Positions 1 through 11,733 of a DNA stretch of 64,000 bases are shown piece by piece. Position 1 is the stretch's first letter, and each line of letters begins with the position of its first letter. Under the pieces are notes generated by a model, which was given only the letters and a program-made list of their open reading frames with translations, was not told the DNA's origin and made no database searches. Origin of the DNA: Clarireedia homoeocarpa (lineage: Eukaryota > Ascomycota > Leotiomycetes > Helotiales > Rutstroemiaceae); the NCBI GenBank assembly GCA_001465935.1, contig LNKV01000029.1, positions 453,215 to 517,214 on the forward strand. The letters are read 5' to 3'. The position numbers and the translations under genes were made by a program.

Positions 1-767
1 CAGATCAACCACCACCACTACCAGCAGCGACCAGTGAGCAGTGGCAAGTGACCGGTGGCCAGTGACCAGTGGCCAGTGACCATTCAACATTCAACATTCA
101 ACATTCGACATTCAACATCTCGACCTCATGAAGCTGTTTGGCAAGCCACACACGAAAAGGGAAGGCGAAGGGAAAGGGAAAAGGAAAAGGGAAAAGAAAA
201 AGAGCCCAGACCTACCCCTGAAACCTTATCCCATACTCTAAGATCTACCCTATCAAACACGCACTATCCTCCGTAACTTATGCTACTACGGTAAAATGCA
301 GGTACTGGCACGACTAAGAACTAATGGTTCGACACGAGGGAATACGACGACGAAGTATTGATAGGATTTTGATAGGATGTTGATGGGATGTTGATGGGAT
401 GTTGATAGGGGATACAATACGCGGATACGTGAGATTCGTCGGCGAGCAGATGAAGAGATGCACCAAGTACAGTCAATCTTCCTGCCATGAAGATGGGTAC
501 GAGAAGCATCAAGTAATCAATGAGCTTGCTCACTCTTTCAACCATTCATTCATTCCTTCCCTTCGTCTCCTCATAAATCCAGAATCCATCAAATCCATCC
601 GAGAAGTACCATCTCTCATCGCATTAAACACCATCTCGTATCCATCTCTCTAGAGATAATGCTTAGAATATCTTAACACATCCTTCTACAGCCATACCCA
701 GAGAGAGCAGCGCAGCCATGATTAACCGCATCACAGCACCTCACGACCACCCATCCAACCAGCCAAC

Positions 768-836
768 ACCCAAACCAAACCAACCCAAACCAAACCAACC
801 CAAACCAACCCAAACCAGCCCAACCCAACCCAACAA
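768..836. repeat. CCAAACCAA-type low-complexity array
   Basis: Degenerate tandem copies of CCAAACCAAACCAACC. Both strands are open across it only because the repeat lacks stop codons; the translation is a Pro/Asn/Gln/Lys-rich string without any domain. Confidence 0.7.
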
Positions 837-1791
837 CATGTCCTCCGGCCATCAGCAACCATTCATCTCGACCTCCTGCAAGCGTTACGCGGCAATCCGA
901 CCGTCGAAAGAGGCGCAATCTGAGTCCAAATCCCGGAGTATGTACTTTCCTTTCCAACCAGATGTTTGATCTCATCCGATCATTCTGAATCTTGACACAT
1001 GCCCATCTGAAACCTCATCCACTTGCCTCCAAAGTACGGGTACACCAAACCGAGCAAAGCAAAGCAAGGATACAGCGCGATATGATATTTTTAGTCAGAG
1101 TTTTGCACGGTATCGAGGCTATGTAGCGGGTTGAGCAGCAAACTCCTATTCTAATTCGACACAGCAAAAGAGATGCGCGGGGAGAAGCGACCAGACCTAA
1201 CGTTTCATGTTCGCTAGGAGAACAGCACAGCGAGGAGATCGATCCACTTGATACCAGCCTTCTCCACTCATTTGATCATTCTAGATCGTCGCCTTCTATG
1301 GGGAATGTGAATCCATTATTACGCGAGGTTAGGTTCTCTATCGCTGATGCGAAAGATGTCGTATGTTCTTTCGTCGTCCGTATGGATGTCTTTACTGCTT
1401 ATAGAAGGAAAAGATAGGGGTATACGGTATACGGTATACCGCAGAATGCGTTGGTGTCGATGTGCACCCCTATACGCTAACTACCTCCAAAACGCACTCA
1501 CTAGCTAAGGTTACATACTTTGTAAGTTACAGTACTGTTACTGTACCCAAACATGATGAACATCCGGATACGCTGATCCGCATTAAATCTGAAGCTTTAC
1601 GAAGTATTCATCATCGATTTGGATCTTCCCTCTTCCCTTGATTCATCTTCACCTCGTGTTGCTGCACGGCTCCGGAACTCGTGTTTGGAATTTCCAATGC
1701 CGGGTGGCTGTGAATTGTTTGAGGTTGAAGGGGAGAGAGAAGACCATGCCAGTCAAATGACGACATATGAAAGCACAACAACTAAGTTGTG

Positions 1792-1880
1792 AGAACAGAG
1801 CAGAACAGAGCAGAACAGAGCAGAACAGAGCAGAACAGAGCAGAGCACAACAGAGCATAACAGAGCAGAACAGAATCCTC
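1792..1880. repeat. AGAACAGAGC decamer array
   Basis: About eight tandem copies of a ten-base unit, AGAACAGAGC, the last ones degenerate (AGCACAACAG, AGCATAACAG). It is a purine-rich minisatellite in a region without genes. Confidence 0.8.
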
Positions 1881-2140
1881 TCAATAATCAGCATGGATTT
1901 ATCTGATCGCTGATTGGCTGGAACTTACAGCAGCCAACAAAAAACCGTACCTGAAAGTTGAATACCTGAGTGCCGCCATTTACTGCGCAAAAGCAACCCC
2001 ACCTGTCCACCTGCCCACCTGCCCACCACCAAAACATTCAAACATCTCGACCTCCAAAAGATCTACCAGCACCTTAACCTTGTACCGACGACGCGTTTCG
2101 AGAGGCATCACCAAACATCGAAAAATGCAAAAGAGCTAAT

Positions 2141-2263
2141 TGTCCCTGCAGAGGCTCGAACTCTGGACCTTTGGATCACCCTGTGGTGAGATTCGAATCT
2201 GTTCAACAAATTCATCATATCTAAGATATGAGACCAACGCTCTACCAACTGAGCCACAGAGAC
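2141..2263 (-). tRNA. tRNA-Met (anticodon CAT), with intron
   Basis: Reading the minus strand from 2263, a full cloverleaf folds: acceptor stem GTCTCTG with CAGGGAC, D arm GCTC/GAGC, anticodon stem TTGGT/TCCAA with loop CTCATAA, and T arm CAGAG-TTCGAGC-CTCTG, followed by discriminator A. Position 31/39 is a T·T pair, as in other elongator Met tRNAs I know. The arms fit only if about 50 bases (2177–2226) are removed after position 37, the standard place for nuclear tRNA introns. Exon 1 is 2227–2263 and exon 2 is 2141–2176. CCA is not encoded, as expected for a eukaryote. The intron is on the long side for a Met tRNA. Confidence 0.9.
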
Positions 2264-4776
2264 AGTTTCTGATTTGTTGAAGCCACGCCGCTTATTTGCA
2301 CATATAGCAATAAGTAAAAATTTCCGTGCTACACTTCGAGAACTTTTCTTTGTGCGGGGTGCTAGACCAATTCGTGCTTGGGATCGTGTCAAGTCAGGAC
2401 GAACGAGTACATGAAAAGGAGAGCAATGGATTTACATCAGCGCATGCTAACGGGATGATTCTTGCAATCGCACGCGCAGCATTTGTCAGCCATTTGACAC
2501 AATGATATGGCCGCTCATTGGATGTAAGGCTTTTCAACGCGCGTGTTCTGGCTCAGCGGATACAGTACGGAAACAGAGAGATCAATCTGAGGGTCGATTA
2601 CAACGACTCCGGAATGGTAGTCTTGCTTTCCGGCGCTGTGAATGAAACGTCATGAAGCGGTAACAATGATTCAAAGAGAGCGAGGACGAGATATGGGAGA
2701 GACATGGGAAAGTGGCGAGTAGGTACCAATTGCTCGTTTCTTTTTCCATCTTGATTTGATTTCGCGATGTAGTGCGAATGATGGGAGCAGGTTGAGAGGG
2801 CGTGTTCAATCATCCCAGTGGATATCAATATTCTTCATCCAAGTGGAATGTATATGGCATCAACTGTTGTTATAGTCAATTAGCTTTCACAACTAGTCTG
2901 GAATTGAATTCAAGACGCCCTCGAATCTCCTTTGTTCGTTTGTCTCAAGGGGTGTGGTGTTGGCGTCAACTTGCTGCTTCTCACAGCTTTGGATATTTTG
3001 CAATTATCCATCCAATGCGACAGTATGAAGATGATTGATTCAATGATGCACGCAAGAAATGAACACACTACATGGCCGACTGGGGGCAACTATGGCGATA
3101 ATATTGAATTTATTTTCCCTTTTTTGAAACGATCGTCTGTAATCTTACCAAGTTCTGTTTGAATATGAAGGAATCTCCTATCACCATTTACTACACCCAA
3201 AACACTGCGACTCTTCCTCGAATTGGTATAATGAGGATGTAGTTGATCGGTTCTGGGGGAAGAAAATATCATGGATACCCAAACTTCTAAGCTCATAAGT
3301 TGGACATGGAGATGGTCGTAAAGGATTGCTAGTCGGACAAATTCGCGTTGCACAGAATCAATCGGTTGAGTGGGGTGTTGAGTGTGGCATTGGCTCAATT
3401 ACCAGTTGAGAGTGTTGAAGGGTAGTACTGTATGCGTCTATATGAGAATTGATCAGAGTAAGTGAGAAGCCGTTGATAGCACTTCTGTAAGTATTGATTG
3501 ACGCCTGCTGTCAATCATATTGAATTCCAGCGACACCAACGTCCCCGACAAGTGCACACAATTCTACGCCCAAGTATTGATAATGCGAAATCATGAGCGA
3601 TGAATCAATGCATACCCATACTTTTGGAAGTACTACAGACTGCCAACACGACCAAATACTTGAAGTGCTTCTTACCACTGCCTGGAAGAATTCAATGTAG
3701 TTTTCACACTGCCAACATTTATAAATAACCAGATCCAACCGAGACTGCGAAAACACAAGCAAGGTTACGAGCAAGGTTACGAGCAAGGTTACGAGATCGA
3801 TAAAGTCGGGGATAGCGGTACCATGTTCATCTCAAGCTATATCGTCGAAGCAATGCGTCTCTCGGCTGAGAGGGCCCCGGGAGGTTCACATGATTGAGGG
3901 AATGGTTACTGACCTGTTCACTCCTGGTATGCCGGCAGTTGTGGTGATACATACTTCGGACACAAAGTGGAGTGTGCCGATCATGACCCCTTTTTCTCTT
4001 TGGCCCCTTCCCTCCACTTTCTAGTTGCTCTCCGAACCCTTCATAAACTCATGATGAGTTCGGGATTGCAGCTTAGAGAACAGAGCCAGCATTATAACGA
4101 GCATATCTCAATAAATACTATGCTTGATATGACAGCTCGACAGATAAATATCTTTATTTCCATTCATTCAGGGAAGGGGACCAGGGTTCTCCATGATCCA
4201 AGTACCCCAGGTTTTACCCCAGCCAAGCCTCTTCCCCTTATGCTACCCATTTATCCGCCCCTTTCTTACCACAATTTACCCCATTTTACCACGAATAGCC
4301 AGGCGGATCTTGCATCACGAGTACTGACTTTGATCAATTTCCTAGGCTGATACATAGCTCGCCAGTTTTAATCCCGAATAACATATCTGGAGTATATTGC
4401 TCCGTTCTGCTAAGGCACTTCCTTATGTTAAGGAAGTCTAAATCATAAGATCTTCCTTTTCGCTTGCTATTTCCGTTATTCAACGTCTCCTTTGGGAACC
4501 GGATACAAGCGCAACAATACCAGATGAGGATTCGTCGATGCCAAGATGGTTATATAGACGTCCGGCTCAGTTGAAGATTATCCTGCTAAAGTCATTCACT
4601 TGCCAAAATGGGATATGGATCGCAATGGGAGATTCTAGTGCGATGGTATTCGCTTTAAATCTGGTGTCTATTTGCGCATACAAGATGGCTTTATAAATCT
4701 TGTCTCCAAATCCCACGTTCCCGTCCTAGAACATCTACAGATTCGTCATCGTTTTAAAAGCCCCTGATCACGTTAT
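2264..4776. other. Intergenic, no gene seen
   Basis: Only short overlapping open frames without signal peptides, domains or splice structure. A small direct repeat (AAGGTTACGAGC, three copies) lies near 3762–3795. The last few hundred bases should hold the promoter of the rhamnogalacturonase gene that follows. Confidence 0.5.
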
Positions 4777-6638
4777 ATGATCAAAGTCGTGATGTTTCAC
4801 AAACTGAAAGCTTGTCTCTTCCTTGTAGGTTTATGCCTACCATCTATGGTCTCAGCACAATTAGCCTCAGGTTATCCTCTCGGTCCAGACACTACATCGA
4901 GTGCAAAGTGGGCGAAGAAAGTTTGCGATGTGACGAAATATGGTGCTGTTGCGGATGGCAAGACAGATCTGGGCCCACCCCTTCTTGCGGCATTCAATGC
5001 TTGTAAATCGGGTGGTGTTGGTAAGTTTCTTCGTCTGGATATGTGAAGTGCACTGACAATTCAGTCAATATCCCTCTCGGTAACTTTGCTATGTCTACCT
5101 GGGTCACTCTTGCAGGTGGCACTGCTTGGGCCATTAACTTGGAAGGAATAATCTATCGAACAGGGTGAGTATTTCGATCGAGCGGATGCATTGCCTCTAA
5201 TGCTTTATACAGAACTGCCGGCGGGCATATGATCGTCAGTTAGTAAACCGCTGCCAACATCTGTAACATGTTTTGATCCCTTGCAGTTCAGGACTCTACC
5301 GATTTTGAACTTTATAGCAGTCGATCCAGTGGTGCTATCCAAGGATACGGCTATGTATTCCATGCTCAAGGAGTATACGGGTGAGTCTAATGAACCTCTG
5401 TTTCCTCCGCTTGACGTCCAGACCACTGAGCATGCTTACAGTCCCCGACTTATTCGCCTTGTTAACGTCGCCAATTTCTCAGTTCATGACATTGCGCTTG
5501 TCGATTGTATGCTAACTAGTTCCATGTTCTGCTACTCCGCTAACAATCATATGTAGCTCCTGCCTTCCATCTTATTCTAGACACAGTTCAGAATGGTCAA
5601 GTCTACAATTTAATCATCCGAGGTGGCAATGAAGGTGGATTGGATGGTATTGATGTTTGGGGGTTCAATGTTCACATCCATGATGTCGAAGTTACCAACA
5701 AAGACGAGTGTGTTACGGTGAAGGTGAGTTCCCAACCAGCACAGTCTTTATGCGTCTTGGCTGGGAAGTAGAACATACGCAATTGGACGGAATGTTTCTG
5801 TACACGCTATACTGACCACTTATAGAACCCAAGCAACCATATGTTGATCGAAAACATTCATTGCAATTGGAGCGGAGGCTGTGCCATCGGTAGTCTTGGG
5901 GCAGATACAGCCATTTCCAAGATTACTTACAATAACATGTAAGCTTTCACGCACAAGCTCCCTCTGACAGGGCACTAATAGGAGCAGTTACACATGGCAA
6001 TCAAATCAAATGTTTATGATTAAGAGCAACGGCGGTTCAGGTAAGCCTCTTCTTTCCCAATTCCATTGACCTCCTGCTAACACCGATGGATCTAGGTTCG
6101 GTTTCGGATAGTGTCTTCTCCAACTTCATCGGTCATAGCAACGCCTATTCGCTTGACATAAATGCATACTGGGAATCTGCGCTTGCGCCTGGAAATGGAG
6201 TTCTTTACACTGGTCTCACATTCTCTAACTGGAAAGGCACTTGCGCGAACGGTGCACAAAGAGCTCCAATACAGCTCCTATGCTCGTCAACTCAACCTTG
6301 CACTGGCTTAAATATCAATAACTTCGCGATTTGGACAGATACGGGTAGTTATGAGTACTATAAGTGTCAAAACGCTTGGGGTGAAGGCCCTTGTTTGGTG
6401 CATGGCTCAGCACACACACCATGTAAGTCTAGCCATATGACACGGGAAGACCTGCTGACAAATTGTAGATTCAATTGTGACGAGTACTATCTCTTCGGCG
6501 CCATCTGGCTATTCGGCACCAAAGATGCCAAATGATATTGCAGCAGGTTATGCTCTGACGGCAAGCATCCCCATCCCAACAATTCCAACAACTTTCTTTC
6601 CCGGTGCAGTACCGGCGACAAAGAGAGCGTATCCATGA
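4777..6638 (+). CDS. Secreted rhamnogalacturonase-like GH28 enzyme
   Basis: Predicted secreted pectin-degrading enzyme of glycoside hydrolase family 28, rhamnogalacturonase branch, cutting the backbone of rhamnogalacturonan I. Ten exons join in frame to 452 residues: 4777–5020, 5065–5164, 5213–5238, 5287–5380, 5442–5506, 5557–5723, 5826–5938, 5988–6040, 6096–6422, 6469–6638. The protein starts with a signal peptide ending near VSAQ, followed by VTKYGAVADGKTD, typical of the first beta-helix turn. Further family signatures are IRGGNEGGLDGIDVWG, VTNKDECVTVK and CNWSGGCAIGSLGADT; the last is the rhamnogalacturonase variant of the catalytic region, which lacks the usual GHG of polygalacturonases. 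A second in-frame ATG at 4792 would also leave a usable signal peptide. Nine introns is high for the family but every junction preserves frame. Exact bond specificity cannot be read from the sequence. Confidence 0.85.
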
Positions 6639-7081
6639 GCGCGCATCGTGAAGAGGAGTATCGGGGTGAAGCTTGCGGATATGTAAGGATGCGAACGTGT
6701 GTAAGTTGGTGGACATGTTGACTATTGGAAGGATCCATGTACATAGCTTCCCAAGTTGGCCAATATGATGAAGAGGCATATGATGTCCAAGAGTAGTGAA
6801 AACAATGACCTTGGGTGTCTTTAAAATTGAGCGCACAGCGCGACGTAAAATCGCAAACCGCGTCGCTATATCCCCGTCGTTGGCGATGATGGCCACGTCG
6901 TGTTAATAAGGCGTGCATCTCCCTGATAACATTACTGTCTGTACTCGTAGAAGAACTCGACAAAACCCCCTAGCAATTGTTCATAAGAATTAGAACCGCC
7001 CATCCAGCGATTTATTCCTCAGTCCAATCAAACGCAGCCATAACACCATCGCCAATACTCCTTTTAATCCTCTCGCATCAT
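6639..7081. other. Convergent intergenic region
   Basis: Shared 3' flank of the rhamnogalacturonase gene (plus strand) and the Alb1-like gene (minus strand). Open frames on the minus strand here are antisense shadows. No terminator-like structure or repeat stands out. Confidence 0.5.
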
Positions 7082-7470
7082 TTACGCGGTATTATCAATC
7101 TCCATCCCTTCCCCGTTCTCCTTCTTGGACTTCGATTCCGTGCTCTTTGGCGCATCTATGTGAAATTAGCTGGGAACAATCCAATAAAGTAGACTGATTA
7201 TAACTAACCAGTCATTTGCACCTCTCCTTCTGCCGCCATGGCCTTTTGAACCGCTCTTTGACGTGCATGTCTTTGCGCCCTTTCCAATTTACGTGCCTTC
7301 TTTCCTGAAACCGGTGCTAATGGCCCGCTTGTAGGATACAGAACCGCACTCTGTCTTGTGCCTCTTGGATGCTTCGCGACTTTCTTGATGGCATTTCTTC
7401 TCTGGGATTTGGCTCGATTCGCAATGCGACGTTGCTTCCGAGGGACGTTGGGGTTGCTAGTAGATGCCAT
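7082..7470 (-). CDS. ALB1: Alb1-like ribosome biogenesis protein
   Basis: Small, very basic protein of 111 residues from two exons (minus strand 7209–7470 and 7082–7155; intron 7156–7208 with GT–AG). The N-terminal two thirds are rich in Lys and Arg with runs such as RKQRRIANRAKSQRRN and KKARKLERAQRHARQRA. A short acidic tail ends GEGMEIDNTA. This composition and the SGKKARKLERA block resemble the Alb1 family, shuttling factors that accompany Arx1 on pre-60S ribosomal particles in yeast. The assignment rests on family resemblance only; another small nucleolar basic protein remains possible. The start at 7470 is the only ATG before the basic region. It is divergent from the BAR-protein gene, so the 400 bases between them hold both promoters. 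Confidence 0.65.
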
Positions 7471-7868
7471 TGTGGATGTCTTTCGATCAGACTGTGTTTT
7501 TTTCTTGACTGTTGAATTCTTCTGTGTATGAAGGTTTGTATGCAGGCAAATGATATCAAAAATAATTTTAGAGGGGTCGGATAATATTTACACCGATGCT
7601 TGCGGCGGAGTTTGGGCACTCAGCCACAAATCCAAGTTTCCTACCCGAACGCCGGAAATCATCATCATAGTTGTCGTCCTCTCCAAGCTTACAGACAGTC
7701 ATAAACTTGCGAATATCTTCATACCTTCACTGCCTTGTTCTTTGAACTTCACTCCTTGAAGATTTTCTGAATAGATTTATCATATTCCTGACAGTCCACT
7801 ATATACGAGACTCTCCCTACAATCACTCAGATATCCATTAATTACTGCACCTTAAACAAACCGCCATC
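7471..7868. promoter_or_regulatory. Divergent promoter region ALB1 / RVS161
   Basis: About 400 bases between two head-to-head genes. AT-rich stretches and CT-rich tracts are present, as is usual for fungal housekeeping promoters; I cannot name a specific site. Confidence 0.4.
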
Positions 7869-9043
7869 ATGTCTTGGGCTGGTAAGAGATTTTCGCATGC
7901 TTTGTTACTTTGTGAGATGATAGCTGATTACTTTATTATTCTAGGGTTTAAGAAAAATGTCAATCGAGCGACTACGCAGGTCATGATGAAGACGGGTATG
8001 TTTACAAGGAGTGGGAAATGAAAACGCCCACCATTCAAACTTCGAGGATTCTTTTGGTCGAGCAGTTACTGAGAGCTCCTAGGCCATGTCGAGAAAACGA
8101 ACGATCGCGATTACGAAGTCGAAGAAAGGTACGCTACAGCATATTCAGAGCTCCACATCATCCTCTAGTCTTTACTACCGTCCATAAATGGAAACTAACT
8201 AGTCTAGACGTTATCGTACCATGGAAGCGGCGTCATTGCGATTGCAAAAGGAGGCAAAAGGATACCTGGATTCATTGAGAGGTGAGCAGGCGAAATGTGC
8301 GGGCTCTAAGTTGAACCAGAACTAATTAGGGGTTAGCTATGACAGCTTCGCAAATGCGCATTGCTGAGACTATCGACGCATTCTACGGCGATGCTGGTGC
8401 AAAGGATGGTGTTAGTAGAAGCTATAAACAAGCTGTGGAGGATCTCGATGCCGAAACAATCAAAGCACTTGACGGGCCATATCGGTAGGGATTTTTTGAA
8501 TTGCGGGTATTTCTGGCCTTGGTTGACGAGGGGTAGTACTACTGTATTGGAACCCATCTCCAGGTTCTGCGCATACTTCCCGGATATCAATGAATGTACG
8601 ACGCCTTATCATACTACTTCCATTTCACTAGCACTAATCATCCGATAGGTATCAAGAAACGTAACCACAAACTTCTCGATTACGATGCGATGCGCGCGAA
8701 GGTCAAGAAACTCGTCGAGAAACCAGACAAAGATGTCACCAAACTTCCACGAGCCGAGAAGGAAGCTGAGATGGCCAAGGCAGCATACGAACAATTGAAT
8801 GATCAATTATTTAATGAACTGCCACAATTGATTGATCTTCGAGTTCCTTATCTCGACCCAAGTTTCGAAGCCTTAGTTAAGATTCAATTACGATTCTGCG
8901 CCGAAGCCTATTCGAGAATGGCCCAAGTTCAACAATATTTGGATGCTGATACCAGGGAACAGTATGCGCAAGGACAACTTGATAGTAGGGTTGAGCAAGT
9001 TTTGCAAGAAATCCGGGAATTGAGTATAAGTGGAACCGTTTAA
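7869..9043 (+). CDS. RVS161: BAR-domain protein Rvs161/Hob3 (amphiphysin-like)
   Basis: Membrane-curving BAR protein acting in endocytosis, actin organisation and cell polarity, usually as a heterodimer with Rvs167. Seven exons (7869–7881, 7945–7995, 8083–8128, 8208–8281, 8337–8484, 8537–8595, 8649–9043) give 261 residues, the normal length for the short Rvs161/Hob3 type without an SH3 domain. The start MSWAGFKKNVNRATTQVMMK is the amphipathic N-terminal helix typical of this group. EPISRFCAYFPDINE and KKRNHKLLDYDAMRAKVKKL follow the classic BAR pattern, and the C-terminus is a long helix. The first exon encodes only four codons plus one base, with a small-exon start of the kind often conserved in fungi. 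A Cys occupies the residue after INE; this depends on the exon 6/7 junction and is the least certain splice. Confidence 0.92.
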
Positions 9044-10258
9044 GGGGACGATGTTGGAAGATGTTCATGTCGTGGAATTGATTTACATCGATGATGAATG
9101 TATGAATGGGTACACTGGGAGGATTATCTTCTGATGTTGCCTTGAGGCTTGATACCAAATGGCAGGTTTTTGGAGTTTACATGAGGACTGATTCACGTTC
9201 ATAGATAATTAAATGCTTTGGCGGCAGCGTCTGGTGGTTTGAGATGATAGGCAACGAGGGTCTTGGATCTAGGGTTGAGAACTGTCTACCGTCTTTTGGT
9301 GTCATTATTCCCTTTCGTATTCTTCTTTATTCAATTTCTTCCGATTCACTTATTCTCCACGCACCCCTCATTCCATCCTCCTTCCACCCCTGCAGCATGG
9401 CCTCGTTTCCACTTTTGTCTCGTCAACTAGCCCGGATCTTGTATGGGTTGACCACCTAGGCAATAAAATCCACTGTTCGCTATGGGATGCTGTTCATCTA
9501 TACACAGACAAGTGACAGCTCGGGTAAAGTTGCTTTGTCTATCTATTCGGGCAACCAACACCCCATACCATAGGGGCCGGAGGTATATTTACCTATTGCG
9601 ACATGAATCGGATGTTTCTGAAACATCAAATACTTAGGAGTCAAAGTTTGCTCCACACTCGAAACCGTTCACCACACCTTTCACCAAGGTAGCTCCAAAC
9701 CACTAATGTTTGGGATCTACACTTCAGGCCATTTATCAATCTTCGTTGTCGTCAGCGAAACTCATTACTTACATCTACTCGTGTGCAATGTTTCTATGCA
9801 CGCGATCTTTGGAAGTTCTCCTTGGTGCATTGTTTCGCTGTATTCAAACGACTGGACAAGCTTCTTGAATCTTATCATGGATATACCCAGGTTCAAACAG
9901 AAAATACCGTACCCCATGAAAGTTTGATGCTTTGGTGCGAACTAAGATTCGCGTCCTTTTGAAGGTCCTACGTTCACGTTGACATATCTTGGCACACACA
10001 GGAACTTTGTTGGATGTTGCATGGCTATTCTTAGTATGATGGGATTAGGGACTATTTTCAGATGATCGTCTTTGGGGAGGGTAAGCCATTCTATACATAA
10101 AGGATGATGCTGGGCGTTCTTGGTACTTCATCTGGACATCATCAATTACATTCTATCACTTTCAATCATCCTTACTTTCTCATTCTTCGGCAGGCCCGTC
10201 TTTTATTCTACCTTCAATTTATCAAAGTTTTCTTTAACTGCTTTTACCATCTTTTAAA
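9044..10258. other. Intergenic, no gene seen
   Basis: Open frames in this stretch are short and lack domains or splice logic. A TATA-like CTATACATAAAGG lies near 10091, about 165 bases before the start of the cell-wall protein gene, and is a plausible core promoter. Confidence 0.45.
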
Positions 10259-11044
10259 ATGCAATTCTCAAGTATCCTCGTCTCCCTTCTCCTCTCTACC
10301 GCCGTCGTGGCAAAAGGGAATTCAACCAAACCTGTTACCGATAAGAGCTTGTGCAAGGAGATGAATCACTTGCAGAAGTTGGTCAGCGAGGCGCAAAACA
10401 CTACAAAGCTGGCCACCAAGACCCACAACAATCAAACCAAGATCGATGAGATTACGGCAATGGCTAGCAAGGCCGCAGTCCAATTGGATACCATGACATC
10501 TAACGCAACGCTTGTCTCTACATGTGCCGTAATCGATGCGGCTGAGGAGACTAAGTCTGCATGCAGGATGATGGCTAGTAAGTGGCGTGTGGAATCATTG
10601 GCTGGATGATTACTGATGAATATAGAATTGCAAAAGACGATTGACACCGCCAACAACAGCACCAAGCTTGCGGATAAGGCTAAGGGGTATGTTTCAATAA
10701 AGGCTTGCAGTGTCTATTCATCATTGACGATTTCTAGTAATTCAACCAAGGAAGCGGAACTCAAGTCCAAGGCTGTTGCTGCTCAAACTAAGCTTGATGC
10801 CATGACGAGTAATACTACGCTTGTTGATGCCTGCAGTTCGTTGACACAAGCGAAGGCTGATGGTGAGTTGAATATGAATAGTTGACAGTCCTAGATGGTG
10901 AGCTAACTTTGCGTTGCAGGTACTACATCTGCTAAGGCCTCTACTTCTTCTACTTCGACCAGTGCGGGTATCGTTCTTAACGCGAAGGTTGGAAGTGTTT
11001 TCTCTGCGATCATTCTTGTGGCTGCTGGTACCTTGTTCTTGTAG
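10259..11044 (+). CDS. Secreted GPI-type cell-surface protein with duplicated helical domain
   Basis: Four exons (10259–10577, 10626–10686, 10738–10862, 10920–11044) give 209 residues. The start MQFSSILVSLLLSTAVVAKG is a clear signal peptide. The end has a Ser/Thr/Ala-rich spacer (TTSAKASTSSTSTSAG) followed by a hydrophobic tail VFSAIILVAAGTLFL, the layout of a GPI-anchored wall protein. Between them are two related helical units. Each carries LQK…NTTKLA/NSTKLA, then a QLD/KLDxMTSNxTLV segment and a Cys close behind, with N-glycosylation sequons. This resembles hydrophobic-surface-binding or cell-wall galactomannoprotein families of fungi, but I do not assign one firmly. Likely site is the cell wall or plasma membrane outer face. 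Intron 2 falls between the duplicated units. Confidence 0.75.
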
Positions 11045-11733
11045 AGATGGAATAGTCGAGTGCGGGGGATGAGGGCATCTGTTCAGGAAGTGCGGAGAAG
11101 GGAAAATATTTATGAACCGAAGAACATTTCTCGAAAGAACTTGCAGTGATTGAACATTCGTTTGAGGTGTAGATACTTGGGTAGATGAATAAATGGTATA
11201 TATTGATGGAACTTTCGTTTTTATATCATTTATATAGTTAAAGCAACCTCGCATGAATTTGCCGATGCTAAACGAGTTTCTGATAACGCCTGCCTATTGC
11301 ACTTATTGTGGCTGTGTATAGCTCTCTACTCACCAGCCACGCAACACACTTTCCGCTTGTGGATCTTACCAAGCCGATATTTCCGAGCCAATCCCATTCA
11401 TCGTATGATTAGCAAATGCGAATTGGTTACGAAGCCTCAATTTAAAATAGCAACTTTCTTCAACGACATCTCCTATTAGAGATTCGTATAATTCATGCGC
11501 GCACAGAGTAACCGTTAGCCCTCACTTTTCTCTCTCTTCTTTCTCAGCTCACCCGCGACTGCGACCGAGCCCGAGTCGATCTCACACCTTTCTTGTTCGT
11601 GAGATAGAGACACATCTTGCTCTCGGACCTACCAGCGGCGCGGTTCGAAACCAACATCGTACCATCAGATCTTGCCACAAAAGTTTAGGAATAGCGGGGG
11701 TCTACCCATTGTCTTGGATGGTAGATTTGAAAG
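11045..11733. other. Intergenic, no gene seen
   Basis: Holds the 3' flank of the cell-surface protein gene and the promoter of the Ytp1-like gene. Nothing else is recognisable. Confidence 0.45.

Larger units (their letters stand above)
1..2140. other. Gene-poor stretch with simple repeats
   Basis: I see no convincing gene here. Open frames are short and lie in low-complexity sequence. Visible structure is limited to degenerate short repeats: GGCCAGTGACCA and CATTCAACATT units near the left edge, a TTGATGGGATG array near 360–410, a CCAAACCAA-type array near 768–836 and an AGAACAGAGC array near 1792–1880. It is probably intergenic or untranslated flank of a gene to the left of the window. Confidence 0.5.

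Noticed and set aside
718..969. Open frame of 83 codons with Pro/Asn/Gln/Lys repeats
   Set aside because: It is created by the CCAAACCAA array; the opposite strand is open too. No domain, signal or splice context.
3967..4350. Open frame of 127 codons upstream of the rhamnogalacturonase gene
   Set aside because: No recognisable domain or signal peptide and an odd composition; more likely chance.
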